Source: Streptomyces novaecaesareae (GTDB lineage Bacteria; Actinomycetota; Actinomycetes; Streptomycetales; Streptomycetaceae). Taken from it: a stretch of 64,000 bases of DNA. The stretch is taken from assembly GCF_000716875.1 (NCBI RefSeq), contig NZ_JNWQ01000010.1:1-64000 (forward strand). Reading direction: 5' to 3'. A program made the position numbers and the translations under genes. The notes beneath the pieces are model-generated. The model was not told where the DNA came from. It did not search any database and worked only from the letters and a program-made list of their open reading frames with translations. This document shows positions 58,870-64,000 of this stretch, one piece after another (position 1 is the first letter of the stretch; each line of letters opens with the position of its first letter).

Positions 58870-59951
58870 GCGCCGTCCTTGCCGGCGCGCTTGCCGGCGG
58901 CCTTCTTCGCGGGCTTCTTCTCCGCGGCGTCCGCGGTGTCCGCAGTGACCCGGTCCTGGGCGGCCACGGCCGCCTCGGTGACCTCGTGGGCGATCCGCTC
59001 GGCCGCCGCCGTCTCGGCGTTGGCCGGCTCGTGCAGCCGCTCGACGGGCGTGCGCACGGCCGTCGCGTAGATGTCGTCCGGGTCCAGGCGGCGCAGCTCC
59101 TCGGCGATCAGCTCCGAGGTCTCGCGCCGCTTGAGCGCCACCTGGCGGTCCGGCGAGCCGGGCATGGAGAGCGTGCCCATCAGGCCGTCCGGGCGGTCCA
59201 GGGTGATGTCCCCGTCCTTGGTGCGCAGGTGCACCGCGGTGATGCCTGGGCCACCGGTGACGACCCGCTCGACCGGCACGTGCAGCCGGTTGGTCAGCCA
59301 GAGGCCGAGCAGCTCGACGCTGGGGTTGTAGGACTCGCCCTCGACCATCGCGGAGACGATCCGGGACGGCCGCTGGTCCAGCGCGGCGGCCAGCATCGAA
59401 CGCCAGCCGGTGATCCGGGTCCAGGCCAGGTCGGTGTCGCCCGGGGTGTAGCTCTCGGCCCGCTGGGCGAGCTGGCCGACCGGGGACTCGGCGGTGACGG
59501 CGTCGGTGATCCGGCGCTGGGCGAGCGAGCCCAGCGGGTCCTGCGCCGGGTGCAGCGGCGCGTTGTCCGGCCACCAGACGACGACCGGGGCGTCCGGCAG
59601 CAGCAGCGGCAGGACCACCGACTGGGCGTGCGCGGCGAGTTCGCCGTGCATGCGCAGGATGACCGTTTCGCCGGAGCCGGCGTCCGAGCCGACCAGGATC
59701 TCCGCGTCCAGGCGGGTCTCGGCGCGGGCCCGGGGCGAGCGCCCGGCGCGCTTGATCACCGCGAGGGTGCGCATCGGGTGCTCGCGGGAGGCGTCGTTGG
59801 CGGCCTTGAGGGCGTCGTAGGCGCTGCCCTCGTCGGTCACGATCACCAGGGTGAGCACCATGCCGGCGGCGGTGGAGCCGCTGGTCCGGCGCGCCTCCAT
59901 GAGCGCGGCGTTGATCTTGCTGGACGTCGTTTTGGTGAGGTCGATCTTCAT
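58866..59951 (-). CDS. opcA: Glucose-6-phosphate dehydrogenase assembly protein OpcA
   Basis: 361 aa. IDLTKTTSSKINAALMEARR, LPLLLPDAPVVVWWPDNAP and RIVSAMVEGESYNPSVELLG are typical OpcA blocks. It is needed for active G6PDH in cyanobacteria and is always linked to zwf in Actinobacteria. A Lys/Ala-rich tail ends the protein. ATG at 59951 overlaps the zwf stop. Confidence 0.95.
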   Translation of the reverse strand: MKIDLTKTTSSKINAALMEARRTSGSTAAGMVLTLVIVTDEGSAYDALKAANDASREHPMRTLAVIKRAGRSPRARAETRLDAEILVGSDAGSGETVILRMHGELAAHAQSVVLPLLLPDAPVVVWWPDNAPLHPAQDPLGSLAQRRITDAVTAESPVGQLAQRAESYTPGDTDLAWTRITGWRSMLAAALDQRPSRIVSAMVEGESYNPSVELLGLWLTNRLHVPVERVVTGGPGITAVHLRTKDGDITLDRPDGLMGTLSMPGSPDRQVALKRRETSELIAEELRRLDPDDIYATAVRTPVERLHEPANAETAAAERIAHEVTEAAVAAQDRVTADTADAAEKKPAKKAAGKRAGKDGA

Positions 59952-61525
59952 GGTCGGCGCCAGCTCCTGCCGTCTCGTGCGAGCATCTCGTCCGCCTCGA
60001 TGGGGCCCCAGGTCCCCGCCGCGTACTGGGCGGGCTTGCCGTGGCTGTCCCAGTACCTCTCGATCGGGTCGAGGATCTGCCAGGAGAGCTCGACCTCCTG
60101 GTGGCGCGGGAACAGGTTGGCGTCGCCGAGCAGCACGTCGAGGATGAGCCGCTCGTACGCCTCCGGGCTGGACTCGGTGAAGGACTCGCCGTAGGCGAAG
60201 TCCATCGTGACGTCCCGGACCTCGAAGGAGGTGCCCGGCACCTTGGAGCCGAACCGCACCGTCACGCCCTCGTCCGGCTGGACCCGGATGACCAGGGCGT
60301 TCTGCCCCAGCTCCTCGGTCGCGTAGGAGTCGAAGGGCAGGTACGGGGCGCGCTGGAAGACGACCGCGATCTCGGTGACCCGGCGGCCCAGGCGCTTGCC
60401 GGTGCGCAGGTAGAACGGGACGCCCGCCCAGCGGCGGTTGTTGATCTCCAGCTTGATGGCCGCGTAGGTGTCGGTCTTGGACTCCGGGTCGATACCGTCC
60501 TCGTCCAGGTAGCCGGCGACCTCCTCGCCGCCCTGCCAGCCGGAGGCGTACTGGCCGCGCACGGTGTGCCGGCCGAGGTCGGCCGGGAGCTTGACGGCGC
60601 TGAGCACCTTGAGCTTCTCGGCCACCAGTGCCTTCGGGTGGAAGGACGCCGGCTCCTCGATGGCGGTGAGCGCCATCAGCTGGAGCAGGTGGTTCTGGAT
60701 GACGTCACGGGCGGAGCCGATGCCGTCGTAGTAGCCGGCCCGGCCGCCGATGCCGATGTCCTCGGCCATGGTGATCTGCACGTGGTCGACGTACGAGCGG
60801 TTCCAGATCGGCTCGAACATCTGGTTGGCGAAGCGCAGCGCCAGGATGTTCTGGACCGTCTCCTTGCCCAGGTAGTGGTCGATCCGGAAGACCTCGTCCC
60901 GGGGGAAGACCTCGTGGACGACCTTGTTGAGCTCCTGTGCGCTCTCCAGGTCGTGGCCGAAGGGCTTCTCGATGACGGCGCGGCGCCAGGAGCCCTGCGG
61001 CGGGTCGGCCAGGCCGTGCTTCTTGAGCTGCTGGACGACGGTCGGGAAGAACTTCGGCGGGACGGACAGGTAGAAGGCGAAGTTGCCGCCGGTGCCCTGG
61101 GCCTTGTCCAGCTCCTCGATGGTCTCGCGCAGCTTGTCGAAGGCCTCGTCGTCGTCGAAGGTGCCGTGGATGAAGCGCATGCCCTTGGCGAGCTGCTGCC
61201 AGACCTCCTCCCGGAACGGGGTGCGGGCGTGGTCACGGACGGCGTCGTGGACCTCCTTGGCGAAGTCCTCGTCGTCCCACTCGCGGCGGGCGAAGCCGAC
61301 GAGGGAGAAGCCCGGCGGAAGCAGACCGCGGTTGGCCAGGTCGTAGATGGCCGGCATCAGCTTCTTGCGGGACAGGTCGCCGGTGACCCCGAAGATGACC
61401 AGACCGGACGGCCCCGCGATGCGCGGGAGCCGTCGGTCCGAGGGGTCACGAAGCGGGTTGACGGGGGTGGGCGGGAGGTCGTCCGTGTCCGAATCCGATG
61501 TCAACTCTGGGAAATCAGTGCTCAC
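59948..61525 (-). CDS. zwf: Glucose-6-phosphate dehydrogenase
   Basis: 525 aa. NADP-binding VIFGVTGDLSRKKLMPAIYD, the active-site RIDHYLGKETVQNILALRF, and EKPFGHDLESAQELN are present. First oxidative step of the pentose phosphate pathway, producing NADPH. The N-terminal 30 residues are acidic and Pro-rich. GTG at 61525 has GGAG nine bases upstream; it follows tal by 40 bp. Confidence 0.97.
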   Translation of the reverse strand: MSTDFPELTSDSDTDDLPPTPVNPLRDPSDRRLPRIAGPSGLVIFGVTGDLSRKKLMPAIYDLANRGLLPPGFSLVGFARREWDDEDFAKEVHDAVRDHARTPFREEVWQQLAKGMRFIHGTFDDDEAFDKLRETIEELDKAQGTGGNFAFYLSVPPKFFPTVVQQLKKHGLADPPQGSWRRAVIEKPFGHDLESAQELNKVVHEVFPRDEVFRIDHYLGKETVQNILALRFANQMFEPIWNRSYVDHVQITMAEDIGIGGRAGYYDGIGSARDVIQNHLLQLMALTAIEEPASFHPKALVAEKLKVLSAVKLPADLGRHTVRGQYASGWQGGEEVAGYLDEDGIDPESKTDTYAAIKLEINNRRWAGVPFYLRTGKRLGRRVTEIAVVFQRAPYLPFDSYATEELGQNALVIRVQPDEGVTVRFGSKVPGTSFEVRDVTMDFAYGESFTESSPEAYERLILDVLLGDANLFPRHQEVELSWQILDPIERYWDSHGKPAQYAAGTWGPIEADEMLARDGRSWRRP

Positions 61526-61565
61526 TTGATGGGCTCCGCTTTCGTGCGCTGGCTGTGAGCAGGGG

Positions 61566-62708
61566 TCACTTCTCGTCGGCGAAGGCGGCGAGCGAGGCGG
61601 TGACGGTGTCGAGCAGCTCGTTCCAGGACTGCTCGAACTTCTCGACGCCCTCGTCCTCCAGGACCTGGACGACGTCGTCGTAGTCCACGCCGGCCGCGGC
61701 GATCGCGTCCAGCACGGCCTTGGCGTCGGCGTAGTTGGGGACGATGGTGTTGCCGGTGACCACGCCGTGGTCGCCGGTGGCGTCCAGGGTGGCCTCGGGC
61801 ATCGTGTTGACGGTGCCGGGGGCGACCAGCTCGGTGACGTACAGGGTGTCCGGCAGGGCCGGGTCCTTGACGCCGGTGGAGGCCCACAGCGGGCGCTGCG
61901 GCTTGGCGCCGGCGGCCTCCAGGGAGCGCCAGCGGGCGTTGCCGGCGGTCTTGCCGTCGACGCTGCCGAAGACCTCCTCGTACGCCTGGTAGGCGAGGCG
62001 GGCGTTGGCCAGGGCGGCCTTGGAACGCAGGTTCTTGGCGTCGCCGCCGATCTTGTCCAGGCGCTTGTCGATCTCGGTGTCCACGCGGGAGACGAAGAAG
62101 GAGGCGACGGACTCGATCTGGGAGAGGTCCAGGCCCTTGGCCTTGGCGGCCTCCAGGCCGGTCAGGTAGGCGTCGATGACGGCCTTGTAGCGCTCCAGCG
62201 AGAAGATCAGCGTGACGTTGACGCTGATGCCCAGGCCGATGACCTCGCTGATCGCGGGCAGGCCGGCCTTGGTGGCGGGGATCTTGATGAAGACGTTCGG
62301 GCGGTCGACCAGCCACCACAGCTGCTTGGCCTCGGCCACGGTGGGGGCGGTCTCGTGCGCCAGGCGCGGGTCGACCTCGATGGAGACCCGGCCGTCGCGG
62401 CCGTTGGAGGCGTCGTAGACCGGGCGCAGCACGTCGGCCGCGTCGCGCACGTCCGAGGTGGTGATCATGCGGATCGCCTCGTCGGTGGTGACCTTGCGGA
62501 CGGCGAGGTCGCGCAGCTGGCTGTCGTAGGAGGAGTCGCCGCTGCCGGCGATGGCCTTCTGGAAGATGGTCGGGTTGGTGGTGACACCCACCACGTGCTT
62601 GCTCTGCACCAGCTCGGCCAGGTTGCCGGAGTTCAGTCGCTTGCGGCTGAGGTCGTCCAGCCAGATCGCAACGCCTTCGTCGCTGAGGCGCTTCAGTGCG
62701 TCAGTCAT
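61566..62708 (-). CDS. tal: Transaldolase
   Basis: 380 aa, the longer actinobacterial/cyanobacterial form. [31 protein letters not shown], the Schiff-base Lys in [16 protein letters not shown], and [18 protein letters not shown]. Transfers dihydroxyacetone units between sugar phosphates. ATG at 62708. Between tkt and zwf in the usual streptomycete order. Confidence 0.96.
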   Translation of the reverse strand: MTDALKRLSDEGVAIWLDDLSRKRLNSGNLAELVQSKHVVGVTTNPTIFQKAIAGSGDSSYDSQLRDLAVRKVTTDEAIRMITTSDVRDAADVLRPVYDASNGRDGRVSIEVDPRLAHETAPTVAEAKQLWWLVDRPNVFIKIPATKAGLPAISEVIGLGISVNVTLIFSLERYKAVIDAYLTGLEAAKAKGLDLSQIESVASFFVSRVDTEIDKRLDKIGGDAKNLRSKAALANARLAYQAYEEVFGSVDGKTAGNARWRSLEAAGAKPQRPLWASTGVKDPALPDTLYVTELVAPGTVNTMPEATLDATGDHGVVTGNTIVPNYADAKAVLDAIAAAGVDYDDVVQVLEDEGVEKFEQSWNELLDTVTASLAAFADEK

Positions 62709-62754
62709 GGTGCTTCAGTCCTTCGTCTTCTTCTGCTTCGTGGGGTAGTCAGAG

Positions 62755-62792
62755 GGGCCGGGCCGTCGACGTGCGGGTCTCGGGCCCGGCCC
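62755..62792 (-). terminator. Hairpin between tkt and tal
   Basis: GGGCCGGGCC pairs with GGCCCGGCCC (10 bp) around an 18-base loop just beyond the tkt stop; probably partial termination within the operon. Confidence 0.55.
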
Positions 62793-62800
62793 GGGAACTG

Positions 62801-64000
<1,200 letters not shown>

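Overview
The window is about 64 kb of very GC-rich DNA with strong third-position GC bias, many GTG starts and actinobacterial marker genes (whiA, rbpA, opcA, a cvn conservon, a mycothiol-dependent enzyme family, the coproporphyrin heme branch). Gene content and order point to the chromosome of a Streptomycetaceae member (Streptomyces or Kitasatospora). No tRNA, rRNA, CRISPR array, transposase or integrase was seen. Most of it reads as core chromosome, with small accessory patches near 28.9-31.8 kb, 36.3-37.5 kb and 41.7-43.1 kb.

Layout. 0.1-5.2 kb: ROK regulator, dxs and a membrane GT-C glycosyltransferase. 5.3-10.2 kb (minus): fatty-acid beta-oxidation pair (thiolase plus hydratase/dehydrogenase fusion) and RNase D. 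10.4-17.7 kb: LuxR-type regulator, DUF3000 protein, hemE, a DUF4349 lipoprotein, DUF523, Uma2 nuclease-fold protein, then cgoX-hemQ of the coproporphyrin-dependent heme pathway. 17.8-21.2 kb (minus): a four-gene operon with a DUF692 (MNIO-family) enzyme, a small partner and two TIGR04222-type membrane proteins. One of these ends in a Ser/Gly tail that holds all 12 of its cysteines, six of them exactly seven residues apart. This is the best candidate for an undescribed system: a ribosomally made, cysteine-modified membrane-anchored product.

21.4-24.4 kb: GNAT, a hypothetical membrane protein and an MBL-fold hydrolase. 24.5-28.9 kb: a complete conservon (histidine-kinase-like CvnA, roadblock CvnB, DUF742 CvnC, GTPase CvnD, CYP157-like P450 lacking the ExxR arginine). 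28.9-31.6 kb: hairpin-rich spacer, small ORF, XRE/TPR regulator and HAD protein. 31.8-35.2 kb (minus): msrB, murC, a stress-like protein and a RibD-C reductase. 35.3-37.5 kb: zapE, a coupled hypothetical gene and a toxin-antitoxin pair whose toxin is frameshifted.

37.6-53.6 kb: DNA repair and envelope genes: uvrB, terD, a terC gene with a probable yybP-ykoY manganese riboswitch, a GntR cluster, glyoxalase-II-like MBL, mycothiol enzyme family, uvrA, Rieske lipoprotein, uvrC, rapZ, yvcK, whiA. 54.0-57.9 kb: gap-pgk-tpiA-secG-rbpA. 58.1-64.0 kb (minus): pgl-opcA-zwf-tal-tkt for the pentose phosphate pathway, with tkt cut by the window edge. Glycolysis and pentose phosphate operons converge on a shared bidirectional terminator.

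Start sites were chosen from ribosome-binding sites, overlaps and remembered family N-termini. Function calls rest on motif recognition by eye; no database search was run.
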